Of a DNA stretch of 64,000 bases, positions 1 through 8,194 are shown one piece after another (position 1 is the first letter of the stretch; each line of letters starts with the position of its first letter). The DNA comes from Sphingomonas sp. SORGH_AS_0950. Lineage in GTDB: Bacteria > Pseudomonadota > Alphaproteobacteria > Sphingomonadales > Sphingomonadaceae. Below the pieces are notes generated by a model. That model was not told the origin of the DNA, did no database searches, and saw only the letters and a program-made list of their open reading frames with translations. The DNA lies in the NCBI RefSeq assembly GCF_030818415.1, contig NZ_JAUTAE010000001.1, forward strand, positions 3,870,001-3,934,000. Reading direction: 5' to 3'. A program made the translations under genes and the position numbers.

Positions 1-949
1 AGACCGCCATGGTCGCGACCGCCCGCCGCGCCACGGGTTGCCGCCAATGCGCCCAGCCGAGCGCGGCCAGCACCGCCAGCGGTACGACCATGCTGATCGG
101 CAGGCCGCCGACCGGCTGCGCCGCTGCGATCGACGCGATCAGCGTGCCGGGCGCGATCGGATGGACCGGGCCGTCCATCGCCGGGTCGATCGCGGTCACC
201 ATGCCGTGCAGCGCATGCGCATGCGCCGCCAGCACCAGCAGCGCGACCGCCAGCGCGGTCATCCATCCGATCGCCTCGCGCCGCGCGCCCGCCTGCGCCG
301 CCAGCACCAGCATGATGACGGCATAGGGCAGCGCCATCGGGGTCAGGATCATCGCGACCAGCCCCAGCGCCACCGCGCTCAGGCCTGCCTCGGGCCGCCG
401 CTGGACCAGCGACAGCGCGATAAGCGCCCCCGCCCAGCCTTCGGGCGTGGTCACCATCGGCAGGTTGGGAAGCGGGAAGAAGCCCGCGATCAGCAGGATC
501 GCCGCCAGCCCGATCGCGATCCGCCCCTCCAGCACCGGCACGATCCGCCGCAGCCACCCCATGACCAGCCCGACGCCCAGCACCATCATTCCCGCATGCC
601 AGACCAGCGGCGGCAGGGCGGCCAGCGTGACGAACAACGCGGGCAGCGGAACCGCCAGCAGCGCGGGACGAAGCGCCCGGCCATTCTCGCGCAAAGCGTC
701 GAGCGCGGCCGGATAGAAGGACTGGCCGTGCCGCACATGGTCGAGGATCGCCATGGTCACCGGCGACAGCCGCTCGGCCACCGGCTCGAAGGCGCCCTGC
801 GTGGCATAGCCGATCGCGACCAGCAGGATCAGCAGCGCCAGCACCGCGCGCGCCACCATGGGCGACACGCCCGTCATCCGCCCCGGCTGGCCCAGCCAGA
901 GCGGCCGCGACAGGCGGCGCACGGGAACAGGCGGCGCGCTGCCCGGCAT
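1..949 (-). CDS. Polytopic membrane protein, possibly GT-C-like (3' end outside window)
   Basis: The frame opens at an ATG at 949-947, two bases after the ubiB stop, and runs off the left edge without a stop (316 codons seen). The translation is mostly hydrophobic with many predicted membrane segments, beginning with one at about residues 28-48. Residues around 66-100 hold a pattern ending in RPALLAVPLPAL that resembles the loop after the first helix of GT-C/GT87-type polyprenyl-sugar-using transferases. That resemblance is inference from memory and the family is not certain. It lies directly downstream of ubiB on the same strand and is probably cotranscribed with it. The C-terminus cannot be judged. 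Confidence 0.6.
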   Translation of the reverse strand, partial: MPGSAPPVPVRRLSRPLWLGQPGRMTGVSPMVARAVLALLILLVAIGYATQGAFEPVAERLSPVTMAILDHVRHGQSFYPAALDALRENGRALRPALLAVPLPALFVTLAALPPLVWHAGMMVLGVGLVMGWLRRIVPVLEGRIAIGLAAILLIAGFFPLPNLPMVTTPEGWAGALIALSLVQRRPEAGLSAVALGLVAMILTPMALPYAVIMLVLAAQAGARREAIGWMTALAVALLVLAAHAHALHGMVTAIDPAMDGPVHPIAPGTLIASIAAAQPVGGLPISMVVPLAVLAALGWAHWRQPVARRAVATMAV

Positions 950-951
950 TC

Positions 952-2487
952 CTACCGAAGCACGGCCAGTGTTGCCGCGACCCCGACCGCCGCCGAGGCC
1001 ATGGACAGCAGCGCATAGCGCCAGCCGCCGCCGATCCGCACGACCTCGATCTCCTTGAGCGGCGGGGCGGGCGGCTCGCCACCCGGCGCGGGGTAGCGCG
1101 CCTCGATCCGGCGGACCAGTTCGGGCAGGCGGGCGAGCGTCTGCACATCCTCGATCAGCCGGTCGGCGATCTTGGCCTCGGGGCCCAGCTCGGTGCGGAT
1201 CCACTCGCGCACGAACGGTGCGGCCGAGTCCCACAGGTTGATATCGGGGTCGAGACTGGTCGCCACGCCCTCGACCATCACCATGGTCTTTTGCAGCAGC
1301 AGCAGGTGCGGCTGCGTCACCATGTCGAAATCGCGGGTGATCGAGAACAGGCCGTCCAGCATCATGCCGATCGACATGTCCTTGACCGGCAACCCGCGCA
1401 TCGGCTCGCCCACCGCACGCAGGGCGGTGGCGAACTCGGCGACATTGTGGTGCGCGGGCACATAGCCCGCCTCGAAATGGATTTCGGCGACGCGCTTATA
1501 GTTGCCGGTGATCAGGCCATAGAGGATCTCGGCCAGCCAGACCCGCGCGCGCCGGTCGATCCGGCCCATGATGCCGAAATCGATCGCGGCGATCTTGTTG
1601 CCGGGCAGGGCGAAGAGATTGCCCTGGTGCATGTCGGCATGGAAGAAGCCCTCCGCGATCGCCTGGCGCAGGAACGCGCGCACCAGCGTCTGGGCGAGGT
1701 GCGGCAGGTCATACCCCGCCTCGACCAGCGCCTGCCGGTTGGACAGCTTGATCCCGTCGATCCATTCGACCGTCAGCACTTTGGCGGTCGAGCGCGCCCA
1801 GTCGATCTGCGGCACGACGAAATCGGGCTCGGCGGTCATCGCCTCGGCGAGTTCGGAGGCCGAGGCGGCCTCCCGCCGGAAGTTGAGTTCGCGCAGCGTC
1901 CAGCGGCGGAAATTCTCGACCGTCAGGCGCGGGCGCAGGCGTGCCGCCTCGCCGCTCATCCCCTCGACCTGCGCGGCGGCCCATTGATAGGTGTCGATGG
2001 CGCGGGTGAAGTCCTCCTCCACGCCGGGGCGCAGCACCTTGACCGCGACCGTCCGGCCATCAGTCGTGACCGCACGGTGCACCTGCGCGATCGAGGCGGC
2101 CCCGACCGGCGTCTCCTCGATCGAGGTGAAGAAATGCGAGGGCGGGCGGCCCATGCTGGCCTCCATCGCGGCGCAGATCGTCGCGAAGGGGACGGGGGGC
2201 AGCTGGTCCTGAAGCCGCAGCAGATCCTGCGCGGCCTCCTCGCCGACCAGATCGGGGCGGGTGGCCAGCGTCTGGCCCAGCTTGATCGCCGCCGGGCCGA
2301 TCGCCTGGAAGGCATCGGCATAGGCGGGCTGGACGGGCACGCGCGCGCCGAATCGCGCGACGCGCGCCAGCCGCCGGACGGGGGCGGGCGTGTTGGGATC
2401 GCGCTCGATACCCCGCAGCGCGCCATGCCGCGCCAGCGTCCGCCCCCATTTGAGCAGACGCCAGAGATGCACCACCGGCTGGGTCAC
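952..2487 (-). CDS. ubiB: UbiB-type atypical kinase/ATPase for ubiquinone biosynthesis
   Basis: 511 residues, normal length for the family. UbiB is a membrane-anchored ADCK/ABC1 protein-kinase-like ATPase needed for coenzyme Q synthesis. Visible motifs are the KxGQ signature AIKLGQTLATRPDL near residue 67, an invariant lysine in VAVKVLRPG, the catalytic-loop-like FFHADMHQGN near 282, and DFG in AAIDFGIMGR near 302. A hydrophobic C-terminus (LLSMASAAVGVAATLAVLR) fits the membrane anchor. It follows ubiE by 28 bp on the same strand, so the two form a ubiquinone operon. Confidence 0.95.
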   Translation of the reverse strand: MTQPVVHLWRLLKWGRTLARHGALRGIERDPNTPAPVRRLARVARFGARVPVQPAYADAFQAIGPAAIKLGQTLATRPDLVGEEAAQDLLRLQDQLPPVPFATICAAMEASMGRPPSHFFTSIEETPVGAASIAQVHRAVTTDGRTVAVKVLRPGVEEDFTRAIDTYQWAAAQVEGMSGEAARLRPRLTVENFRRWTLRELNFRREAASASELAEAMTAEPDFVVPQIDWARSTAKVLTVEWIDGIKLSNRQALVEAGYDLPHLAQTLVRAFLRQAIAEGFFHADMHQGNLFALPGNKIAAIDFGIMGRIDRRARVWLAEILYGLITGNYKRVAEIHFEAGYVPAHHNVAEFATALRAVGEPMRGLPVKDMSIGMMLDGLFSITRDFDMVTQPHLLLLQKTMVMVEGVATSLDPDINLWDSAAPFVREWIRTELGPEAKIADRLIEDVQTLARLPELVRRIEARYPAPGGEPPAPPLKEIEVVRIGGGWRYALLSMASAAVGVAATLAVLR

Positions 2488-2515
2488 AGGGCGTACCCGC
2501 CCATGCCTGGCTGCA

Positions 2516-3247
2516 TCAAATCTTCCAGCCCGAATGGATCGCGACCAGGCCGCCCATGATCGGCTCGACCTTGGTCTCGACGAAGCCCGCCTCGCGGATC
2601 ATCCGCTCGAAGGTCGGCATGTCGGGGAAGCGGCGGATCGATTCGATCAGATAGCGATAGCTGTCGGCATCGCCCGCCAGCATCTGGCCCAGCTTGGGGA
2701 CCAGCTTGTGCGAATAGGCGTCATAGACTTCCGAAAAGCCCGGCCAGACGGTGGTCGAGAATTCCAGGCAGAAGAAACGCCCGCCACGGCGCAGCACGCG
2801 GTGCGCTTCCTTGAGCGCGGCCGGGATGTCGGTGACGTTCCGGATGCCGAACGCGATCGTATAGGCATCGAAGAATTTGTCGGGGAAGGTCAGGACCTCG
2901 GCATTGGCCTCGGTCCAGACCAGGCCGTCGATGCCGCGGTCCTGCGCACGCTTCATGCCGACTTCCAGCATCGCCGGATTGATGTCGGCGACCGTGATGC
3001 TCGCCCCTGATTCGGCCAGGCGGAAGGCGATGTCGCCGGTGCCGCCCGCCATGTCGAGGATCTGGTCGCTGGCGCGCGGCTTCACCCGGCGGACGAAGCG
3101 ATCCTTCCACAGCCGGTGCATGCCGCCCGACATGGCGTCGTTCATCAGGTCGTATTTGGAGGCGACGTTGGTGAAGACCCCGCCGACACGGGCAGCCTTC
3201 TCGTCGCGGGGCACATCTTCATAGCCGAAGGAGACGGTATCGCTCAT
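2516..3247 (-). CDS. ubiE: Ubiquinone/menaquinone C-methyltransferase UbiE
   Basis: 243 residues. A SAM-dependent class I methyltransferase that C-methylates the demethoxy-quinol intermediate in ubiquinone synthesis. The N-terminus carries the UbiE-type FGYEDVPRDEKAARVGGVF start and motif I LDMAGGTGDIAFRLA near residue 65. The family signature FGIRNVTDIPAALKEAHRVL follows further on. It is the first gene of the minus-strand ubiE-ubiB unit and is divergent from mutM across 79 bp, which must hold both promoters. Confidence 0.96.
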   Translation of the reverse strand: MSDTVSFGYEDVPRDEKAARVGGVFTNVASKYDLMNDAMSGGMHRLWKDRFVRRVKPRASDQILDMAGGTGDIAFRLAESGASITVADINPAMLEVGMKRAQDRGIDGLVWTEANAEVLTFPDKFFDAYTIAFGIRNVTDIPAALKEAHRVLRRGGRFFCLEFSTTVWPGFSEVYDAYSHKLVPKLGQMLAGDADSYRYLIESIRRFPDMPTFERMIREAGFVETKVEPIMGGLVAIHSGWKI

Positions 3248-3326
3248 GGACTTGCCCTAGCCCGGCCTTGCTGGCGGGGCAAACGCTACCTAGCTGTTTG
3301 GGCGACGAAAGCCATTCAGAGGGACG

Positions 3327-4142
3327 ATGCCCGAACTTCCCGAGGTCGAAACCACCGTGCGCGGCCTGACGCCGGTGCTGGCGGGCGAGCGGTTGACGCT
3401 GGTCGAGCCGCGCCGTGCCGACCTGCGTCGCCCGTTCCCCGCCGAGCTGCGCCAGCGGATGACGGGCGCGACGGTCACGGCGCTGGGGCGTCGCGCCAAA
3501 TACGGCCTGATCGACACCGATCGGGGCGATACCATGGTCTTCCACCTGGGCATGTCGGGCCGCTGGCGGATCGATCCGGGCGAGCCGCTGGTCCATGACC
3601 ATCTGCTGCTGGAGACGGGGGCGGGGCGGCGGCTGGCGCTGAACGATCCCCGGCGGTTCGGTTTCGTCGATCTGTGGCCGACCGCCGAACTGGCCGGCTA
3701 TCCGCCGTTCCTCGCCATGGGGCCCGAGCCGCTGGGCCCCGACTTTACCGCCGACTATCTGGCGACGGCGCTGGAGGGGCGGGCGGCCCCGATCAAGGCG
3801 ATGCTGCTCGACCAGCGAATCGTCGCGGGCCTGGGCAATATCTATGTGTGCGAGGCGCTGCACATGGCGCGGATCACGCCGGGGCGTGCGGCCGGGCAGA
3901 TTTCGCGGGCGCGACTCGTGCGGCTGGTCGAGGCGATCCGGGCGGTGCTGGAGGCCGCGATCCTGGCGGGCGGGTCGTCGCTGCGCGATTATGTCCGCCC
4001 CGATGGCGAACTGGGCTATTTCTCGAAGGAGTGGCGGGTCTATGGTCGCGAGGGCGAGGCCTGCGAATGCGGGGCGATCGTCCGGCGCCGGACCGATTCG
4101 GGGCGGTCGACTTTCTGGTGTGCGACCTGCCAGCGGAGTTGA
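3327..4142 (+). CDS. mutM: Formamidopyrimidine-DNA glycosylase (Fpg/MutM)
   Basis: 271 residues, normal length. Base-excision repair enzyme that removes 8-oxoguanine and Fapy lesions and nicks the abasic site. The N-terminal PELPEVETTVRGL gives the catalytic Pro2 and Glu3. The H2TH region includes LLDQRIVAGLGNIYVCEALH. A C-terminal zinc finger with Cys pairs CECGAI and CATCQ (about residues 245-268) is complete. It precedes rpsT by 87 bp, and mutM-rpsT-dnaA is a familiar alphaproteobacterial order. Confidence 0.97.
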   Translation: MPELPEVETTVRGLTPVLAGERLTLVEPRRADLRRPFPAELRQRMTGATVTALGRRAKYGLIDTDRGDTMVFHLGMSGRWRIDPGEPLVHDHLLLETGAGRRLALNDPRRFGFVDLWPTAELAGYPPFLAMGPEPLGPDFTADYLATALEGRAAPIKAMLLDQRIVAGLGNIYVCEALHMARITPGRAAGQISRARLVRLVEAIRAVLEAAILAGGSSLRDYVRPDGELGYFSKEWRVYGREGEACECGAIVRRRTDSGRSTFWCATCQRS

Positions 4143-4229
4143 CGACCGTCCCGCCAAGGTTTAAGGGGCGCGGCTTCAAAGCTGGTGCGTCGCGCCGCTA
4201 TTCCTTTTGATCGAAATTTAGAGGTTTTC

Positions 4230-4493
4230 ATGGCGAACACGCCGCAGGCCAAAAAGCGTATCCGTCGCAACGAACGTCGCGCCGTCATCAACGGCAACCG
4301 CGTCAGCCGCATCCGTACCTTCGTGAAGAAGGTCGAAGCCGCCCTGGCCGCCGGTGACAAGGAAACCGCGACGGTCGCTCTGGCCGCGGCGCAGCCCGAA
4401 ATGGCGCGTGGCGTTGCCAAGGGTGTGCTGCACAAGAACACCGTGGCGCGCAAGTTCTCGCGCCTGACCAAGCGCATCGCCGCGCTGGCCTAA
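4230..4493 (+). CDS. rpsT: 30S ribosomal protein S20
   Basis: 87 residues, lysine/arginine-rich and alanine-rich, starting [17 protein letters not shown], which is the standard S20 N-terminus. S20 binds 16S rRNA in the small subunit. An in-frame upstream start exists, but ATG 4230 has a GAGG ribosome binding site at 4221-4224 and matches the family start. It is followed at once by a strong intrinsic terminator, so it is transcriptionally separate from dnaA. Confidence 0.97.
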   Translation: MANTPQAKKRIRRNERRAVINGNRVSRIRTFVKKVEAALAAGDKETATVALAAAQPEMARGVAKGVLHKNTVARKFSRLTKRIAALA

Positions 4494-4514
4494 GCCTCTC
4501 AAAGCGACGAACGA

Positions 4515-4548
4515 AACCCGCCGGGGGCGGTCCCCCGGCGGGTTTTTT
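4515..4548 (+). terminator. Intrinsic terminator of rpsT
   Basis: A perfect 13-bp stem (4515-4527 with 4532-4544) rich in G/C, a CGGT loop, and a run of six T at 4543-4548. It lies 21 bp after the rpsT stop. Confidence 0.93.
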
Positions 4549-4962
4549 CGTGCGCCTGTCCCGGGTTAACGCATCGATTCCGTATCGGGCGTCGGGAACA
4601 AATCCGCGCTTTGCCGAACCCTAGGATTCTCCGCGATTCGACTAGATCGGGTCCGGGGAAGGCTTTCGTGCGCCTTGGTTAATTTGTAGCGATTTCAGTG
4701 GGTTAAGAGATAATTGGACGGGTTTCTGCGGGCTTTTGCCTGTCAATCCGGTTTATTTCAGATTTATGGCCGGACACGGTCTTGATCAGACCCCACCATG
4801 GCTCATAATCGGTATCCCAGCAGCGGCGTTACGTCGCCGCGTCATGGAAATAGCAAGGTGACAGGACCGGGCCGAATCCCCTCGATTCGCTCCAGGGATG
4901 TCCTGTCGCCAAGTGAAACAGGGTCGGCCGTCAGCGGCGGCCGGTGAGTATGGAGTGCGCGG
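4549..4962 (+). promoter_or_regulatory. dnaA upstream region with five GANTC methylation sites
   Basis: 414 bp with no gene. GANTC sites (the CcrM recognition sequence of alphaproteobacteria) lie at 4576, 4625, 4635, 4874 and 4884, a higher density than expected in GC-rich DNA. In Caulobacter, GANTC methylation state influences dnaA transcription, so the same may hold here (inference). I saw no TTATCCACA-type DnaA box cluster, so I do not call an origin. Confidence 0.5.
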
Positions 4963-6525
4963 GTGACGAATTGGCAGGCAACGCGACCGACGTCGGACCA
5001 GGCTCGTGCCTGGGCGCGCGTCCGCGCGAACCTGCGCGAATCGGCAGGGGCGCGGCTGTTCGACCAGTGGCTCAAGCCCATGGAACTGATCGAGGGCGAT
5101 GAGCCCGATACGGTCCGCCTGGCGCTTCCCTCGGCCTTTGCGACCAACTGGGTGCGCAGCCATTATGCGGACCGGCTCCACCTGGAATTCAAGGCGGTGC
5201 TGCCCGAGGTCCGCTCGGTCGTCATCGAAACCCGCGCGCCCAGCCGCACCGCACGGCTGACCAGCGCGGACACGCTCGACGTCGTGACCCCGCTGCGTGC
5301 GGTCGCCGCGCCGCGTGTCGAGGAGGCCGCGCCGCCCGCCGAGCAGCCGTCGCTGTTCGCGGTTCCGGCCGAGCCGGTGGCCGCGCCGCCTGCGCCGTCG
5401 CGGGCCCGCGCGCCGCGTGCGGCCCCCGCCGCCGCGCCGCATCCGGTCGCGCAGGAGGCCGCTCCCGCGACCACCGCCACGCCCGCGATTCGGGTGACGA
5501 GCGACCGCCCGCCGCTCGACCCGCGCCTGACCTTCGACCGATTCGTGGTCGATTCGTCGAACCGGGTCGCGTTCAATGCGGCGCTGTCGCTCGCCGAACC
5601 GGGCCCGCCGCGCTTCAGCCCGCTCTTCCTCCATGGCGGCACCGGGCAGGGCAAGACCCACCTGATGCATGCCATCGCGCATGCCTTTCTCGAATCGCAT
5701 CCCGAGGCGGTCGTGCTGTGCATGTCGGCCGAGCGGTTCATGTTCGATTTCGTCGCCGCGATGCGCGCGCGCGATACGCACAGCTTCAAGTCGCGGCTGC
5801 GCTCGGCCGACCTGCTGCTGATCGACGATCTCCAGTTCATCGCGGGCAAGGATTCGACGCAGGAAGAATTCTTCCACACGGTCAACGAGCTGGTCGGTGC
5901 GGGCAAGCGGCTGGTCATTTCGGCCGATCGTTCGCCCCAGTCGCTCGACGGGGTGGAGCCGCGCATCATCGGTCGCCTGGGCGCCGGGCTGGTCGCCGAC
6001 ATCAAGGCGCCCGACCTGACGCTCCGCCGCACGATCCTGAACCGCAAGGTCGCCGACCTGCCCGAGAATGTCCCGAACGACGTGCTCGACCTGCTCGCCT
6101 CGCGGATTCGTGGCAATATCCGCGAGCTGGAGGGCGCGCTGAACCGCGTCGTCGCCTATGCGCAGCTGACTGGCGACAAGATCGACCTGGAATTCGCGGT
6201 GGCGACGCTGGGCGAGGTGCTGCGCGGTGCCCAGCGGCGAATCACCATCGACGAGATCCAGAAGCTGGTGAGCCGCCATTTCGAGCTCAAGCCGCTCGAC
6301 CTGGTCTCGGCCCGCCGCGCCCGCGCGATCGCGCGCCCGCGCCAGATCGCCATGTATCTCGCCAAGCGCCTGACCACCCGCTCGCTGCCCGAGATCGGCC
6401 GCAAGTTCGGCGGGCGCGACCATTCGACCGTGATCTATGCGGTGCGCAAGATCGAGGAACTGCGCGATACCGACCGCGATATCGACAATGCGGTGCGGGT
6501 GCTGATGAAGGAACTGGAGGGCTGA
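4963..6525 (+). CDS. dnaA: Chromosomal replication initiator DnaA
   Basis: 520 residues from a GTG start; the nearby ATG at 4950 is out of frame. Domain I (about 10-85) starts ARAWARVRANLRESAG. It is followed by a long Ala/Pro-rich domain II linker (about 95-175) and the AAA+ domain with Walker A GGTGQGKTHL near 225 and Walker B LLLIDDLQFIAGK near 285. The C-terminal DNA-binding helix-turn-helix holds RPRQIAMYLAKRLT and the signature GGRDHSTVIYAVRKIEEL (about 450-510). It binds DnaA boxes and opens the origin. It is transcribed from its own 414-bp upstream region and ends before a large inverted repeat. Confidence 0.98.
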   Translation: MTNWQATRPTSDQARAWARVRANLRESAGARLFDQWLKPMELIEGDEPDTVRLALPSAFATNWVRSHYADRLHLEFKAVLPEVRSVVIETRAPSRTARLTSADTLDVVTPLRAVAAPRVEEAAPPAEQPSLFAVPAEPVAAPPAPSRARAPRAAPAAAPHPVAQEAAPATTATPAIRVTSDRPPLDPRLTFDRFVVDSSNRVAFNAALSLAEPGPPRFSPLFLHGGTGQGKTHLMHAIAHAFLESHPEAVVLCMSAERFMFDFVAAMRARDTHSFKSRLRSADLLLIDDLQFIAGKDSTQEEFFHTVNELVGAGKRLVISADRSPQSLDGVEPRIIGRLGAGLVADIKAPDLTLRRTILNRKVADLPENVPNDVLDLLASRIRGNIRELEGALNRVVAYAQLTGDKIDLEFAVATLGEVLRGAQRRITIDEIQKLVSRHFELKPLDLVSARRARAIARPRQIAMYLAKRLTTRSLPEIGRKFGGRDHSTVIYAVRKIEELRDTDRDIDNAVRVLMKELEG

Positions 6526-6545
6526 GGTTCCGCCGGGCGGGGCGG

Positions 6546-6642
6546 GGGCGTGGCCTTCGACTTCGCTCAGGCTGAACGGAGCGAGGGAAACAAGCCCCGT
6601 GCCAACAGCCGTTCAGCCTGAGCGAAGTCGAAGGCCACGCCC
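6546..6642. repeat. Perfect 34-bp inverted repeat (dispersed palindrome) between convergent genes
   Basis: The arms 6546-6579 and 6609-6642 are exact reverse complements over 34 bases with a 29-base spacer. The arm core CTTCGACTTCGCTCAGGCTG is of a kind I recall as widely dispersed in sphingomonad genomes. It sits between the dnaA stop and the convergent gene ending at 6649, so it may end transcription from both sides. Confidence 0.85.
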
Positions 6643-6648
6643 GTTCAT

Positions 6649-7179
6649 TCACCCCAGATCGGCCAGCACACGCTCGAGCGTCGGCGCCCGCTCATAGCGG
6701 ATCACCCGTTCCCCGACGGCTTCCAGCACCTGCAAGATCCCCGGCCGCACGGCGCGTCGCCATCGCCAGCCATATAGCAGGAACGCCAGATCCAGCCGTT
6801 CGGGGCATCCGGGCGCGCTATCGGGCCGGACCTGCCCTCGATAGCGTGCCACGCGCCGCAGGACACGCGGCATGGTCACGCGGCGCGGCAGATCGAGCAG
6901 GATGATCCGATCCGCCCGTGCCAGCCGTTCGCCAATCGCAGGCCCATGGCGGGCATGGGAATAATTGCCGTCGATGACCCATCGGGGCTGCGCGGCGATC
7001 GCCGCCAGATCGGCGATGAACGCCTCCCTCGGCCGGGCGACCCAGCCGGGACCATGAAACAGCGCATCGGCGTGCCAGACGGGCAGGTCCAGGCGTTCGC
7101 CCAATTGCCGGGCCAGCGTCGACTTGCCGCTACCCGGCGGCCCCATCACCATGATGCGGGTGACGGGGCCGGGGGGCAT
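6649..7179 (-). CDS. P-loop nucleoside-kinase-like protein (FlaR/adenylate-kinase-like)
   Basis: 176 residues. The N-terminus has a Walker A motif GPPGSGKSTLARQLG at about 13-27, then HADALFHGPGWVARPREAF and WVIDGNYSHAR, a pattern of small kinase-like proteins sometimes called DNA topology modulation protein FlaR. The true substrate is unknown. Its ATG overlaps the trpS stop by one base (TGATG), so it is translationally coupled to trpS. It converges on dnaA. Confidence 0.7.
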   Translation of the reverse strand: MPPGPVTRIMVMGPPGSGKSTLARQLGERLDLPVWHADALFHGPGWVARPREAFIADLAAIAAQPRWVIDGNYSHARHGPAIGERLARADRIILLDLPRRVTMPRVLRRVARYRGQVRPDSAPGCPERLDLAFLLYGWRWRRAVRPGILQVLEAVGERVIRYERAPTLERVLADLG

Positions 7180-8186
7180 CAGATTTGCAGGCCCATGGTC
7201 CGCTGCACGTCGAGCAGCATCGGCGCGGCCAGATCGCGCGCCTTCTCGGCGCCGCGTTCCAGAATGCGGCCCACCTCGCCGCGATCGTCGAGCAACCGGG
7301 TCAGCCGCTCGCGGATCGGGCCCAGCGTCGCGACCGCCAGATCAGCCAGCTCGGGCTTGAACGCGCCGAAGCCCTGGCCCGCAAACTGCGCCAGCACATC
7401 GGCGGGCGCGCGGTCCGCCATCGCGGCATAGATGGTGATCAGGTTGCGCGCCTCGGGGCGGCCCTCCAGCCCCTCCAGCGTCTCGGGCAGCACGTCCGGG
7501 TCGGTCTTGGCCTTGCGGAATTTCTCGGCGATCTGGTCGTTGCTGTCGATCAGCTTGACCAGCGACATCTCCGACGGGTTGGACTTGGACATCTTGGCCG
7601 ATCCGTCGCGCAGGGACATGATGCGCGGCGCGGCGGCGCTGATCAGCGGTTCGGGCAGGGTGAAGACCTCGCGGCCATAGTCGTTGTTGAACTTGGTCGC
7701 GATGTCGCGGGCCAGCTCCAGATGCTGCTTCTGGTCCTCGCCCACCGGCACATGGGTGGCGTTGTAGAGCAGCACGTCGGCCGCCATCAGCACCGGATAG
7801 TCGTACAGGCCGACGCTGGCCCCCTCGCGGTTCTTGCCCGCCTTGTCCTTGAACTGGGTCATGCGGTTCAGCCAGCCGACCCGCGCGACATTGTTGAGCA
7901 GCCAGCCCAGCTCGCTATGCGCGGGTACGCGGGTCTGGTTGAACAGGATCGAGCGTTCGGGATCGATCCCGGCCGCGATCAGGGTCGCGGTCATCTCGAT
8001 CGTGTTGGCCGCCATCGCCTCGGGCGCGATCCACTCGGTCAGGCCGTGCAGGTCGGCGATGAAGTACATCGTCTCGCCGCCCTGCGCCTGGATCTGGTCC
8101 TGCATCGCCACCCACTGCTTCACGGCGCCCAGATAATTGCCGAGATGAAGGTTGCCCGTGGGCTTGATGCCGGAAACGACGCGCAT
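7179..8186 (-). CDS. trpS: Tryptophanyl-tRNA synthetase
   Basis: 335 residues from the ATG at 8186; a further open extension upstream lies inside murJ and is not family-like. Class Ic aminoacyl-tRNA synthetase charging tRNA-Trp. The HIGH-like motif PTGNLHLGNYLGA is at about 9-21 and the KMSKS loop SAKMSKSNPSE near 197. The active-site context DYPVLMAADVLLY is present. It lies 8 bp after murJ and is coupled to the next kinase-like gene. Confidence 0.97.
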   Translation of the reverse strand: MRVVSGIKPTGNLHLGNYLGAVKQWVAMQDQIQAQGGETMYFIADLHGLTEWIAPEAMAANTIEMTATLIAAGIDPERSILFNQTRVPAHSELGWLLNNVARVGWLNRMTQFKDKAGKNREGASVGLYDYPVLMAADVLLYNATHVPVGEDQKQHLELARDIATKFNNDYGREVFTLPEPLISAAAPRIMSLRDGSAKMSKSNPSEMSLVKLIDSNDQIAEKFRKAKTDPDVLPETLEGLEGRPEARNLITIYAAMADRAPADVLAQFAGQGFGAFKPELADLAVATLGPIRERLTRLLDDRGEVGRILERGAEKARDLAAPMLLDVQRTMGLQI

Positions 8187-8194
8187 GATGGTCC

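Noticed and set aside
4549..4962. Replication origin upstream of dnaA
   Set aside because: No cluster of DnaA boxes or AT-rich unwinding element was seen; in many alphaproteobacteria oriC is not next to dnaA.
4786..6423. Minus-strand open frame opposite dnaA
   Set aside because: dnaA is certain; the opposite frame has no recognisable domain and the usual Arg/Asp-rich bias.
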